64,000 nt of DNA from Nectonema munidae (taxonomy: Eukaryota; Nematomorpha; Nectonematoida; Nectonematidae). Location: positions 248,001-312,000 of the forward strand of contig JAUIRK010000909.1 in assembly GCA_030549495.1 (NCBI GenBank). The letters run 5' to 3'. Shown here piece after piece: positions 52,773 to 62,927 of the stretch (the first letter of the stretch is position 1; each line of letters begins with the position of its first letter). Below the pieces are notes generated by a model, which was not told where the DNA came from, searched no databases, and saw only the letters and a list, made by a program, of their open reading frames with translations. The position numbers were made by a program, and so were the translations under genes.

Positions 52773-54344
52773 GTAATTTTTTGCTTTTCACGAGTGACGC
52801 GAATACAAACTGGGACAGGGCTAATAATAGCTAGGTTGTATGGAATTTCGACAAATTATAGGCATAGTATGGTTCTATCCTTTTAAGGTGATATTTTGAA
52901 GATCCTGAAAGTTTACCAAAGTGTCAATCAATTTTTTTTCATGTTTGACACATTTGTCAAAAATGGTTCATGTGCTGCAGTGTTCCCTATAAAGCTTTGG
53001 CTCTGTCTTTTGAAAATTAGCACCAGTTTTATATAAAACACCATCCTGGAAATAATAAAATAAATTGATCATTTTTCAAATAAATATTACCATACTTTCA
53101 CTTTCTGCAAATATTTTTTTCAAAGTGTATACCTAAATATTCTAAATTTTTGATATTTAATGGAAATATTTTAAATAGTTTTAGTATCGCAAAATGGAAG
53201 TTTTTTAGACTTAAATGTTCATTGTACTTATCAAAATAGAAATTTTTAAGTTTTAAGCCAAAGATTTTAAAACCTCATTTCAACGGAATATCTCATGATA
53301 GGTAATTATCACTTAAAATAAAAAGAAGTAATTTCACAACAATAGAAGTCAACTAAAAGTGGTGCAAATTAAGTTTTACCATTTTTATAGTAATATAATT
53401 ACTATGAATGTTTGTAAATTAAGAGCTTTTACTCATTGGGTTAGTTTTTCCCTAACCTAGCATGCCCTAAATTGTCTATAACTTTCTTAACCTTTATAAG
53501 ATGTATCAAACATGATTTATTAATAACATATACAGTATTGCATGCCTTCTAACTCCTGTATTTTTTTAGCATATCTCTTTTGTAATCAAATTCTTTTATT
53601 TATGGGCAAGCTACATTTCGTGGTGCCAGCTTTTTATCTTGGTTTTCTTCCTCTGAAGAATTCAAACGTTTTTACGGTTAGGTAGTTACTATAAAAAAGT
53701 TACTATAGTTACTGTTAAGTATGGTAGTGCTCTGGCGATCCGATTCTAACCTTGTTAGTAATCAAGCTATCACTTGACATTAGGATTGTTTCCCACTTTG
53801 GGAGCGTTCGCGTTAGGATTGTATCCTTCACTCAGCTGTATTTATATATTTGTAACATACATTCTTGTAAAATTATATATATATATATATATACCAAGGT
53901 ATAGTTATGCAGTAACGAGGGCCTTTATTCGGCGTTTAGTGGGATAGAAAGTCCAGGTAGACCTGGATTCAGCATTCTGGGCGGGCCACGATATCCGATA
54001 GGATGAGTGCAAAAGTCACAAACAATACTTAACTTAACTTGCTCATTTTTTGAATAAATACATATTTATAATATTTTTCTGTTGCGCCAGCAATACAAAT
54101 ATTTGGGTAATATGTCAATGATATAGGAAACTTAAAAATCTTTAGTTTTTAAGATGATTTTTCAGTCAGGTGATTTACCTCACTGAAAGTTAACCTACTA
54201 AATTTAAAGTAGTTACTATAGCCACTTTTTTTCAATTAGATAAGGATTCTAAAAGAGTATACAAAGATTTCAAAAAATTTTCTCTAAGCAAGAGGAAAAC
54301 TGTCAATAATACTAACACAACTCTTTATTCATAAACTAAATTTG
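52773..54344. other. Intron before the protease exons, left part
   Basis: No supported exon. A GGCGATCCGATTC word near 53730 and moderately GC-rich sequence at 53700-53830 and 53910-54000 could be an eroded SINE. An (AT)n run is at 53876. Confidence 0.35.
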
Positions 54345-54352
54345 GTTGATAC

Positions 54353-54627
54353 CAGGGATGGACCGAGAGGGGGGGATAAGGGGGATGCATACCCCCCCCC
54401 CCCCACCAGCAATCTATTCAAGAAAAACCTCCACCCTAAAATAGAAATCAAAATTGATGAAGTCATTGATCGATTTTCAAAGCAAAAAGAAAGAAGAAAA
54501 GACTTTGTAATATAATTTTAATCATTTATTTTACATACGTTTTCAAATTTCTTCCCTAATAAAATGTATAAAATATTTTGATAATATTAGTATACCCCCC
54601 TACAAAAGATTTCTGGATCCTCCACTG
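54353..54627. mobile_element. Short hAT-type MITE with poly-C/poly-G tracts
   Basis: It begins CAGGGATGGACC and ends GGATCCTCCACTG. The perfect 8-bp duplication GTTGATAC lies at 54345-54352 and 54628-54635. A run of 14 C and a GGGGGGGATAAGGGGG stretch lie near the left end. 275 bp, non-coding. Confidence 0.85.
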
Positions 54628-54635
54628 GTTGATAC

Positions 54636-55835
54636 TACTCGTAAAATAAGGCGAACAATTTTGTTTCAAACTCAATCATTTTTCATGGTACAAGAAGTAA
54701 CTCCATTTTACTGAAAAATGTGACAAGCTTCAAATGCTCTATCATTTTTCTTCTTTCCATTTTAGGCTAAGCAGATTTTGAAGAGAAGCAAAATCAATTT
54801 ATATCTGACAAAAATGGGGAATTACACAGTATTTTATCATTTTTGATTATATATTTATTTATCAGTTGTTCTCAAAGTATTGATTAAGAAGTATTGATAT
54901 TACATTTTTTTCCAGATTGAAACAAAAAAATACTTTGTATCATTCATGAAAAATAATTTATGAATGTAAAGTTATAAATTATGGAAACCAAAAAAGCTTT
55001 AATTATTATACACTATTTAGAAAGTGACTAAAATACGTGCATTCTTTGCCAGAGATTGTAAGATTTATCGTGGATTTAGTGCTGTAGATAAAATTTTGAG
55101 TAATGAATGAAAGTGTATAGATGATGTGAGAGTTGTGATATCAGAATTAATTTCAGTAACATTCAACCAAATATTTAAATTTGGAAGATAATAATCCACA
55201 AATGCAAGAAGTCACATGGAAGTCTATCCATTTTTTATTCTGAAAGAAAATATTTTTTACATGTAAGAAGCATTTAGTTGAAGTAGCTTTTCTTTGAAAT
55301 AATGTGGTCTATGGGACTTTTCTTTGTAAAATGTCTTCTAAGAGAGCATGAGTAGGAAAAGTTTGGCAAACACTGATTTATTTAATTATAGTGGAATTTG
55401 CATTCTGAACAAGTTCAAAATTTGAAGAGTTATTCAGTCTTTTTAATGGCCCCCACTATTTTTAATACAATGTGATTAGCCCGGTGTAGGGTAATGAAAC
55501 GTGTTTCACTTCTAAAAAATGGAACATTCCATTTTACTCCAACTTAATTTCCTTAGGTTTACTCATTCACAAAAGTGAATCTCAAATTAAAACTTCATTT
55601 AGGACTGATTTGCTAATCATAAATATTGCTTCATGAAGCGCTTAGCGATTTCATATGTAATTACTGACTCTATAGTGAATACACAAATGTTAGAAGAGTG
55701 TTACCAAATGTGCTTGATAAAGCTAATCAGGATATCTTTTTAGTGCACAGAGTGCTAAACAAGTATATAAGTAAAATATAAGCCAAATATACACGATCCA
55801 TGAGTCTTGTGGAAAAAAACAAAATATTTTATGCG
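54636..55835. other. Intron before the protease exons, right part
   Basis: AT-rich; nothing recognised apart from scattered short T-rich frames. Confidence 0.4.
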
Positions 55836-56097
55836 TTAACCCTTTGAGGACCAGAATCTTGAAGAATAATCGTCTGCTTTCTTTTTCCATTCATTTTTGT
55901 ATGTTTTAACCCGTTAACGCCCATGTCGACTATAGTCGACTTTACAAAAATAAAATCGTCTGCGTTTATCAAAGCTCATTAATACAAATCTTCTGCTTTA
56001 CATTAGATATCGTCTGATTATTCTGGTCGTTAACGGGTTAAGCAGACGATTATTATTTCTTGGTACACCGGTGTCACACTAATCCTCAAAAAGTTAA
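55836..56097. mobile_element. piggyBac-type MITE, family 3 (TTAACCCTTTGAGGACCA), carrying a nested family 2 copy
   Basis: It begins TTAACCCTTTGAGGACCA and ends near AATCCTCAAAAAGTTAA. It is interrupted at a TTAA by the family 2 element at 55906-56041. The uninterrupted relative at 56384 shows the same outer halves joined directly, confirming the nesting. Confidence 0.85.
55906..56041. mobile_element. piggyBac-type MITE, family 2 (TTAACCCGTTAACG), nested
   Basis: TTAACCCGTTAACGCCC ... GGTCGTTAACGGGTTAA with a central TCGACTATAGTCGA palindrome and TCGTCTGC words. TTAA on both sides lies inside the family 3 element. Confidence 0.88.
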
Positions 56098-56249
56098 AAT
56101 TGAAAATTTTGCAACTTGGTTTTTTTATCCCTTTCAACGTAAAACTTGTGCAAATGAATGTGATTTTTTAAACATCCTAATTTGACATTTTGTTTCAATC
56201 ACTTTTTGGATAAAGAGATCTTTGTTGTGTTGCATATAAATATGGGTTT

Positions 56250-56387
56250 TTAATCGGTTATCGACCACAGTCGACATATGTCGACTTTACAAAAATATGA
56301 ATCGTCTGCTTTTATAAATGCTTTTTAATACAAATTTTTTGCTTTACATTAGATATCCTCTTATTATTCTGGTCGATAACGGGTTAA
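56250..56387. mobile_element. piggyBac-type MITE, family 2
   Basis: TTAATCGGTTATCGACC ... GGTCGATAACGGGTTAA with the CGACATATGTCGA palindrome. Its right TTAA (56384-56387) is also the left TTAA of the next element, so the two are back to back. Confidence 0.85.
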
Positions 56388-56513
56388 CCCTTTGAGGACC
56401 AACATTTTGAAGAGGATTCGTCTGCTTTCTTTTTCAATGTAATTTTATATATTCAAAGCAGACGATTTTCATTTCTTGGGTCCCTGGTGACCCACTGGTC
56501 CTCAAAGGGTAAA
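56384..56513. mobile_element. piggyBac-type MITE, family 3, uninterrupted
   Basis: TTAACCCTTTGAGGACCA ... TGGTCCTCAAAGGGTAAA. It has TCGTCTGC and GCAGACGA words facing each other. The right TTAA is changed to GTAAA. It serves as the empty reference for the interrupted copy at 55836. Confidence 0.85.
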
Positions 56514-56605
56514 TACAGTGAAAATCGGGTATAACGAAGTTCTGGGTACTTTTAGTTTAATTCATTATAACGAAAATTCTTTCTTATTTTTTTGATGAAA
56601 TTTGT

Positions 56606-56742
56606 TTAACCGGTTATCGACCACAATCGACATATGTCGACTTTACAAAAATAAAATCGTCTGAGTTTATCAATGCTTTTTAATACAAATCTTCTGCTTT
56701 ACATTAGATATCGTCTGATTATTCTGGTCGTTAACGGGTTAA
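56606..56742. mobile_element. piggyBac-type MITE, family 2
   Basis: TTAACCGGTTATCGACC ... GGTCGTTAACGGGTTAA with TTAA on both sides. The interior is almost the same as in the copy at 55906. Confidence 0.87.
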
Positions 56743-56928
56743 GTCATGTTACTCTACTAATATTTATATCTTTTAGCAATTTCGCTTTTCATTTGAGCTT
56801 GTTCTATGTATTTTCTCCTCACATATTTTGACGAGTACTCATGCTAGCGCCTCTGCAAGCCTCTTGCCCATCTCACAAACCTTCACGTTTAAAATTCAAA
56901 TGACAATGTCATTATTCTTTCTCCTTTT

Positions 56929-57066
56929 TTAACCCATTTAAGACCAAGCAAAGCAGACGATATCTAAAAAAACGCAGACGATTTATATTCAAAGTCATTG
57001 AAAAAAGCAGACGAAGATGAAATTACTTATGTTCCAAAATAGGAACATTGGTCGTAAATGGGTTAA
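56929..57066. mobile_element. piggyBac-type MITE, family 1
   Basis: Nearly identical to the copy at 12717-12854. It ends 100 bp before metalloprotease exon a, so it lies within the intron next to a splice acceptor. Confidence 0.9.
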
Positions 57067-57166
57067 ATCAATCGTATTTTCTCTTTTTGATATTCTGTTG
57101 TATTCATTTTCGTGAGACTTCTCCTTCTTCTTGGCTTTTTGTGTGTAACGCATATTCATTTGGCAG

Positions 57167-57270
57167 AACAGTGTGGATGTGGATAACGTAAATGAAGCTT
57201 TGGAAATGTTTGCACGGTCTCGGTACTTGCACAACAACTCCATGTGTAACGCCGCCTTTCTCCTCACCGA
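57167..57270 (+). CDS. Metalloprotease exon a
   Basis: It follows CATTTGGCAG, 101 bp after the end of a TTAA MITE, and ends ACCGA|GTAAAA. It encodes NSVDVDNVNEALEMFARSRY, then LHNNSMCNAAFLLT plus two bases. This matches the reprolysin segment just before the G-x-AY-x-G-x-C motif. If not spliced here, the frame meets a stop one base later, so splicing is required. Confidence 0.75.
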
Positions 57271-60200
57271 GTAAAATTAGTTCTTCACTTTTTTCAATAC
57301 TTCATACCTCGAATGCTGTTCTGCGTATTTATTTTTTTAGTCTTGAAAAGGGCTTGGTCATTTTTTCTTTGTAGTTAAATTGCATGTTGTTGGTAACGTA
57401 TATTTAAAAATAATGTTTTACTTGCCTGTAAGCGCCTAATAACCGTCATATGTTTAATTCCGCTGCGGTTTAATCTAGGAGAAACTTTTCAAAAATAATA
57501 AATACGACTTTGATTATTATATATTCACGTTTTTATAATTTACTTTGGTGGTGTTTTTGTGAGTGTTTATCGTTTTATAAAGAAAGAAAAAATGTTCTTT
57601 AATAGGCCTTGAAGAGTGATCAAAATGAAAAATTGTAAATCCTACTCCCGAATCAAGGATTTTCATTAAAAGATAATTGCATCTTCTAGAATGGTACCAA
57701 AATATTTGCAAAAATAATTGGATTAGACTTACATTTACATGATATATCCTTACTGATATGTCAATAGGACTTTTTTAACGGTCTTCTCTTCAAGCTGTTT
57801 TGTACTGTTGAATCGATCTTTAAAATTTAGTAATAAAAAAAGTGGCCTGAAATGTTTTTAGAAATTTTTTCAAAAAGATTTGTTGTCAATTTTTACATCC
57901 TACCAATTTTGGATCAAATCGAGGAAAAATTTTAATAAATGAATATTTGAACTTTCTTCCTTTTTAACTTTGACTTCTCTTTTAAACATTGTAGTAGCGT
58001 CGTTAGAAAAGGTAAGTTCTCTTCATTCTTGCAACTACGCATAACACTTCCTCTTATAAACACGCAATTTTTGCCCTCAGGAAATTTGGGACGCGCATAC
58101 TTGGAAGGAATATGCGATCCAGATGGTGGATATGGAGTTATTCTCATCAATAAGCAATGGCAAGATGGTGTTACGATAGCGCATGAACTAGTCCACCTGT
58201 AACCATTTACTTTGACATTTTACTATCTGGCTGTGCCCTTTGAGGACGCGGAATTTTTCGGAATAATTATAGGCTTCCTTTTTTAATGGAATTTCCATTT
58301 CTTCGCACACTGGTTCTCAAAGCGTTAACACATATCATCCCACAATAAATAGACGAGAGTAGGTAATTTGATATAAAAGTGCCTTTAACCCGTTAACGAC
58401 CAGAATAATCAGAATCTAATGTAAAGCAGAAGATTTGTAAGAGCATTGATAAACGCAGACGATTTCATTTTTGTAAAGTCGACATATGTAGACTGTGGTC
58501 GATAATCTAAATAATTATCCAACTTACTTATTAAGCTCTCTAACCCACAAGTTAACTAGGTAAAATTATAACGACAATGTTCTTTCCAATTTTGGTATTA
58601 TTAACCCATGTTATGATTAAAAAAGCAGAGGAGGTTAAGTAATTTGATACAAATCGTGTCAGTCAAAAGTTATGTTAGGGTGATATTTATTATGTCAATT
58701 TCAACAATCCAAACAAATTTTTAAAAATTAATTAATTAATGATATTTTCTTCAATGTTTTCAAGTGTTTCAGTGTTTGATTTTGATCTTTAGTCTAAAAG
58801 AGTAGTACATTTAATATTAAGCTTCTTTGTCGTAAAGTAAAATTACAATTGCGAAACGATATTCATGGATTAAAAATGATCAATGGAACTGGAAAAAAAC
58901 CGGGAACCGGGGGGGATATAGCTCTAAAAAAAGCTTTGAGTAGATATAAAAATTTTTTTAATATCTTGAATACAAAATGAATAAGTACTCTAAATTCAAA
59001 TTTTTGGTTTGGTAATTGAAACATATTCAAAGCTATATAGAATGCTATATGATAGATTCATCTGGCAAAGTATGACCATTGCAGCAATTTTAGATTGACA
59101 ACCCTGGGATAGAGTTATTTAGTCAGCACACTTACTTAGGTTTTATTATTGAAACAAAACATTTAACTCTAAAACAGATAAAAATATACTTGTTTTTTAA
59201 CACTAGAAAAGCCAAGGGGTTCTATGAGACCCATAAACACATTCATATAAAAACATTGTTTCAAACTGAAAAATATCATGAAAAGCTTTATTAAAATGAT
59301 AAAAACAGCATCTATGTTTTCAAACATACATTACATGTAACATAAATTGCTTAGTTCCATTAGTAGTACATTTCCCACATCTTCTGCATAAAAACAAAGT
59401 TTTGTTCGAACATTCCTTTGTTTTTCAATGTTTCGCCTTTTGTAAGACTTCGTGCAAGGGAGAAACTTTGCTTTTCTTTTTTTGCAAAAATTATACCTCT
59501 TAAGTTTTCGATAGTTCTAAAATAAGTTGCTTTCGAGTAATACTTTTGCCTGTACAAATCGTGTACATAATAAAGGCCGCCATCTTCTTGAAGCACAATG
59601 TGTAGAATACTTTTTTAGCATTTGGTCGACAACACCAACTCCTATTTTATTTTTATTATAAAAATCGATAACATATGTTTTTTTTCATATCATCCGAACA
59701 AAGTTAAGAACTATGCATTGTTGAAAGTAAACATACATTTTTTTGTTTTTACATTGATAGTTCACGAACAGAATAATATTTTCATCATTATAAAAAAAAG
59801 ATGAATCAAATTTTTTACCTCTATTCATATTTATTTCTTTAGGGAAGCCTTTTCTATTTGCTCTAACCGTTCCTACCAAGGTAGTATTGAATCTTCTTAG
59901 CTTTTTAGCAAGGTTGATGCTAGTAAAAAAAATCCATAAAAACATTATAACCCAGACCTTTATCTTCATCAATGAGTTTGAGAACATCTTCATACGGTGG
60001 AACACATGCTCGTAATTCTTTTTCTTGTACTCCAAGGTAAGGTAATGTGTCAACTACATCTTTGATTCCACTTCAGCCATCATCCAAAACTTCAAACTAA
60101 AATTATCGGGCCTATTAGGCATGAAAATGATGAACTTGCAACGGTTTTTCAAAGGAAGTAACTGTTCATCAATTGTCAAAAAGGACTTAGGTTTATATGA

Positions 60201-62927
60201 TGTTGAGCAATTTGCACGAAATTTATTAAAAAGCTCTCCAATAAGTGAAAATTTGTCCTCATTACGTCTATTTTTTTATCGTCAAATCTGAGATTTTTGA
60301 GAATGAATTTGAAAACATTTCTTGACATTGTAGAAGAAAAAAGATTAGGACCGTAATCTTTGTTCCAAAAAAAATTAGTAGAATGTGACTTACCCTTCAA
60401 GCCTCTTCCATATTGTAAAGCAATAAAAGCTTGCAAGTGTTCTAAAGAAAGATGAAACTCTTTTTCGCGTTCCATTGAACGTTGAGTATACTTTTGAACA
60501 AGACGCAGCATTGATTCATCGAAAAAACATTTCCAAAATCGTAGGGAGAAGTACATTTATTTGAAATAAAAGAAGGAACACCTGAAGAAACGTTGATTAC
60601 GTTTGCTTTATCTACCCTTCCTCTTTTTATATTTGCAAAATTTCTCCATCTTGTCCCATCACTTGCTACAAGCTCATCAGGTTGGGAAAAATAACTTAGA
60701 GTGTCCTAAAAACTACTTTGAGAAGAAACAAACATCAGAACAAAGAAAGCTCTCAGTCTCAGAAACGGAAGAATATGTATCTTCGCGAAGCGAGCTAGAT
60801 TCAGACATGTTTCAAAATACTGAAGAAAAATTGATTATAATATTTTTATGCAAAGAGTTGTTGTGATTTATACGCGCTTCTAAAGAAATTATACTGTAAG
60901 CTAAGCAAAGAGAAGGCTTTAGCGCATAAGATTTGAGAAATGTAGGAATAATCATCAAAACGTAAATTTTTCATTCGTACTTTTTTGCTATAGTATTTAC
61001 CAAGAATTCTGTTTTTTATTTGTAGATATTGAGCTTTTTGCTAAGCCAATCTTCGTAATCAAATGGATAAAATATACAATTTTTGGTGAAATAATTTTTT
61101 AAATCCTTTTTGTAACTGTGAATATTCCACTAAGCTTCACTAGTGAAATGGTGCGCTTATATCCAAATCAGGATTATCTAAGCAAAGACTAAAGCAATGA
61201 TTTCCTCAAATAAAAATCATTTACCACACCATTTGTTTAGCTTTCTTTAAGAAAGTGTTAAAAAAACGGAACACATTTGTTACATATCTTCCAAACTTAA
61301 AGAATTTTGAAGTTTCTTAAAAGAGATTTGCCTTTAAATATAAAACTATGCATATATAGAATTCACTTTTTTGCCATATATATCTTCTATCTTTTACCTC
61401 TTTGGGGTCATATTAATATATTTCCTCTATATATTATTCAAAAGAAAGCAAAAGATGCTAAGGGGCGTGCGCCGCCTTATATAGTCCTGTATGATCCCCC
61501 GTGCCCCTTAGTCGGTTCTTGATGGCTTGTCGGCAGGATTCTTCTTTGACGGGATGTAGTGTGTGTTCTGTTGAATCTTCTTGAGGAGGATGGGAAACTT
61601 TTTCTCGAATTTGAGGATGATATTTCGAAGATTTCTGGATTCCGATCCATTGTTGAGGGCTACTTGTAAAATACATACATACAGGACTATATAAGGCGGC
61701 GCACGCCCCTTAGCATCAGTCTTTTTGATTTTCCCTCCCTTAAGTCCCACCCAATCAAAGAATATAATTTTCTAATTTTGTGTGTGCAATCTCTTTTTCT
61801 CTTGTGCTGTGTTTTTCGTTTAATAAAATCTTTCAATTGCCTAGCAAAATGAGCATTATGCTCGTTATAGCCAAAAAAAAAAGTAAATATTAGATATATT
61901 TTAATGCAAATTTTCCAACATATATACGAATAAACTTTTTTAAACCTAAAATTTTGAAACTTTCACATTTATACAATCACAGTATTTCATTGGTATTGTT
62001 TAAATACTTAAATGTTCTGCCAGCCCACCATTTTGACAATTTGCTTTTCTTAAACTTTCAAGACTCTGAATAAAAGCTTAGATACCCATTAAAAGCGAAA
62101 TTGCCTTTAGACTGAATTTCTGAAAAAATAAGTTATTAAATATAAAGTCCAATTATTTCAGAAGATAATTTAAATTCTTTTCTGAGGAGTTTTCAAATGT
62201 TTCAAAAAAAGAAAAAAAGTGTTGTGTAAATCAGTATAACTTTGAAAATGAAAACTGTCACGTATGTTCATAGTACCTTTTATTTAAGTTTCCATCTATT
62301 TTTTCCTTTAACTGTGTCTTTGATTCGATTGGTTAGTGATTGTATCATTTAGTGAGTCCAACTTCTAATCCAAATCTGTTCGTATAATGAATACTCTTAT
62401 TTTTCTATTTGTCTTCCTACTTTGTGTGTGTGGATGTTTTTCTTGTTTTTCAGAAGTTACGCATCCAAGCGGCTTATGACCTCTCGATATGCCTCTCTGA
62501 CCCGTGTAAAGTTATGCAATACGAAGGCGTTAATTATTTTATCATATTTTTTGTGTTCAATCTTCTTTATATGCATAAATCTAAACTTCTTAGCTAACAA
62601 ATGTATTCTTTTCTTCTTTTTCTTCTTCTTTATACAAATAAGTAGTGAAACATTTGTTAAATAGACTTGGAGCAAAACACCCTAAAGTGGACGGCAATAT
62701 GTACTTGATGGACAGTAAGTTATCTCAAGAAAACACATTAAAGTTGTCACAGGAGTCATTAGATCAGATTGAGAAGTAAGTTCGCTTTCACTCAATTTCA
62801 GCGCACCAACCCACTCCGTCATTTCCTTTTTCTAAGGCAAACTTTTGTGCTTAGGTGTTGCGTTGGTGTCAGTGCTAGAGATGCGTATTCACTTTACAAA
62901 GTGCGTGAGGGGCGTATTTTTCTTTAA
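57167..62927 (+). CDS. Reprolysin-like (M12B, ADAM-type) zinc metalloprotease, catalytic and 3' exons
   Basis: Five exons join in phase: 57167-57270, 57995-58011, 58081-58198, 62665-62775, 62855-62927. The product reads NEALEMFARSRYLHNNSMCN, AAFLLTD, GNLGRAYLEGICDPDGGYGV and TIAHELVHLLGAKHPKV, then NMYLMDSKLSQ and a short tail ending GRIFL. The order (LLT segment, G-L-x-AY-x-G-x-C, HExxHxxGxxH with three zinc histidines and the catalytic Glu, then a Met-turn YLMD) is that of reprolysins. The protein ends about 50 residues after the zinc site, so no disintegrin or Cys-rich domain follows, as in many secreted venom or salivary members. The signal-peptide exon at 39708 is a candidate 5' end. An AATAAA lies 117 bp past the stop. 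The N-terminal part is only partly resolved. Confidence 0.8.
57995..58011 (+). CDS. Metalloprotease microexon b (17 bp)
   Basis: TTGTAG|TAGCGTCG...AAAAG|GTAAGT is 17 bp. It joins phase 2 to phase 1 and supplies DSVVRKG between LLT and NLGRAYLEG. The joined peptide is continuous and family-like, which supports this tiny exon. Confidence 0.7.
58081..58198 (+). CDS. Metalloprotease exon c (HELVH zinc helix)
   Basis: Acceptor TTTGCCCTCAG, donor CACCT|GTAACC. It encodes NLGRAYLEGICDPDGGYGVI, LINKQWQDGV and TIAHELVHL. It carries the first two zinc histidines and the catalytic glutamate. The residue usually Gly in HELGH is Val here. Confidence 0.85.
58233..58328. mobile_element. Decayed piggyBac-type MITE, family 3
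   Basis: TGCCCTTTGAGGACGCGGAA ... TGGTTCTCAAAGCGTTAA recalls family 3 ends, but the internal words are eroded. It lies 35 bp downstream of the zinc-helix exon's donor. Confidence 0.6.
58385..58510. mobile_element. piggyBac-type MITE, family 2 (opposite orientation, decayed right end)
   Basis: TTAACCCGTTAACGACCAG ... GTGGTCGATAATCTAA. It lies within metalloprotease intron c-d, 190 bp after the zinc-helix exon. One end has lost the GGGTTAA. Confidence 0.8.
59197..60860 (-). mobile_element. piggyBac transposon relic with transposase
   Basis: The left end TTAACACTAGAAAAGCC starts at a TTAA. The minus strand carries a piggyBac transposase in pieces. There is an acidic Ser-rich N-terminus (about 60830-60740), DGTRW and RGRVDKANVI (60650-60590), and the catalytic domain start (60556-60176: LSLEHLQAFIALQYGRGLKG, STMSRNVFKF, LRFDDKK). 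TIDEQLLPLKNRCKF near 60150, FMPNRPDNFSLKFWM near 60100 and TTLVGTVRANRKGFP near 59860 follow, and then a Cys-rich C-terminus near 59400. Several frameshifts break it. The right end was not identified. It fills the intron that splits the protease zinc motif. Confidence 0.85.
61453..61492 (+). repeat. 40-bp perfect inverted repeat, left arm
   Basis: GATGCTAAGGGGCGTGCGCC ... GTCCTGTATG has an exact inverse at 61678-61717. It is GC-rich compared with its surroundings. Confidence 0.9.
61508..61676 (-). mobile_element. Retroelement fossil fragment (RNase H tail-like) between inverted repeats
   Basis: The minus strand reads HYIPSKKNPADKPSR, the type of motif found at the end of the RNase H domain in pol of LTR-type and related retroelements. 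Only this small part is present. No terminal repeats of its own or further pol or gag regions were seen. The exact superfamily cannot be told. It is a broken, partial copy. Confidence 0.5.
61678..61717 (-). repeat. 40-bp perfect inverted repeat, right arm
   Basis: CATACAGGACTATATAAGGC ... CTTAGCATC, the exact inverse of 61453-61492. The pair encloses a retroelement-like fossil. Confidence 0.9.
62665..62775 (+). CDS. Metalloprotease exon d (third zinc His and Met-turn)
   Basis: Acceptor TTGTTAAATAG, donor GAGAA|GTAAGT. It completes HELVHLLGAKH after a 4.5-kb intron and continues HPKVDGNMYLMDSKLSQENT, then LKLSQESLDQIEK. YLMD is the expected Met-turn. A cryptic donor inside the exon (62715) would break the frame and is not used in this model. 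Confidence 0.85.
62855..62927 (+). CDS. Metalloprotease terminal exon e
   Basis: Acceptor TTGTGCTTAG, phase 2 in, open to TAA at 62925-62927: KCCVGVSARDAYSLYKVREG then RIFL. The adjacent Cys pair would fit a disulfide in the C-terminal lobe. An internal AAA|GTGCGT could act as a donor, so the extreme C-terminus is less sure. Confidence 0.6.

Noticed and set aside
62715-62730. Donor GTAAGT inside protease exon d
   Set aside because: Using it would give an impossibly short intron or break the frame; reading through gives a continuous, family-like peptide.
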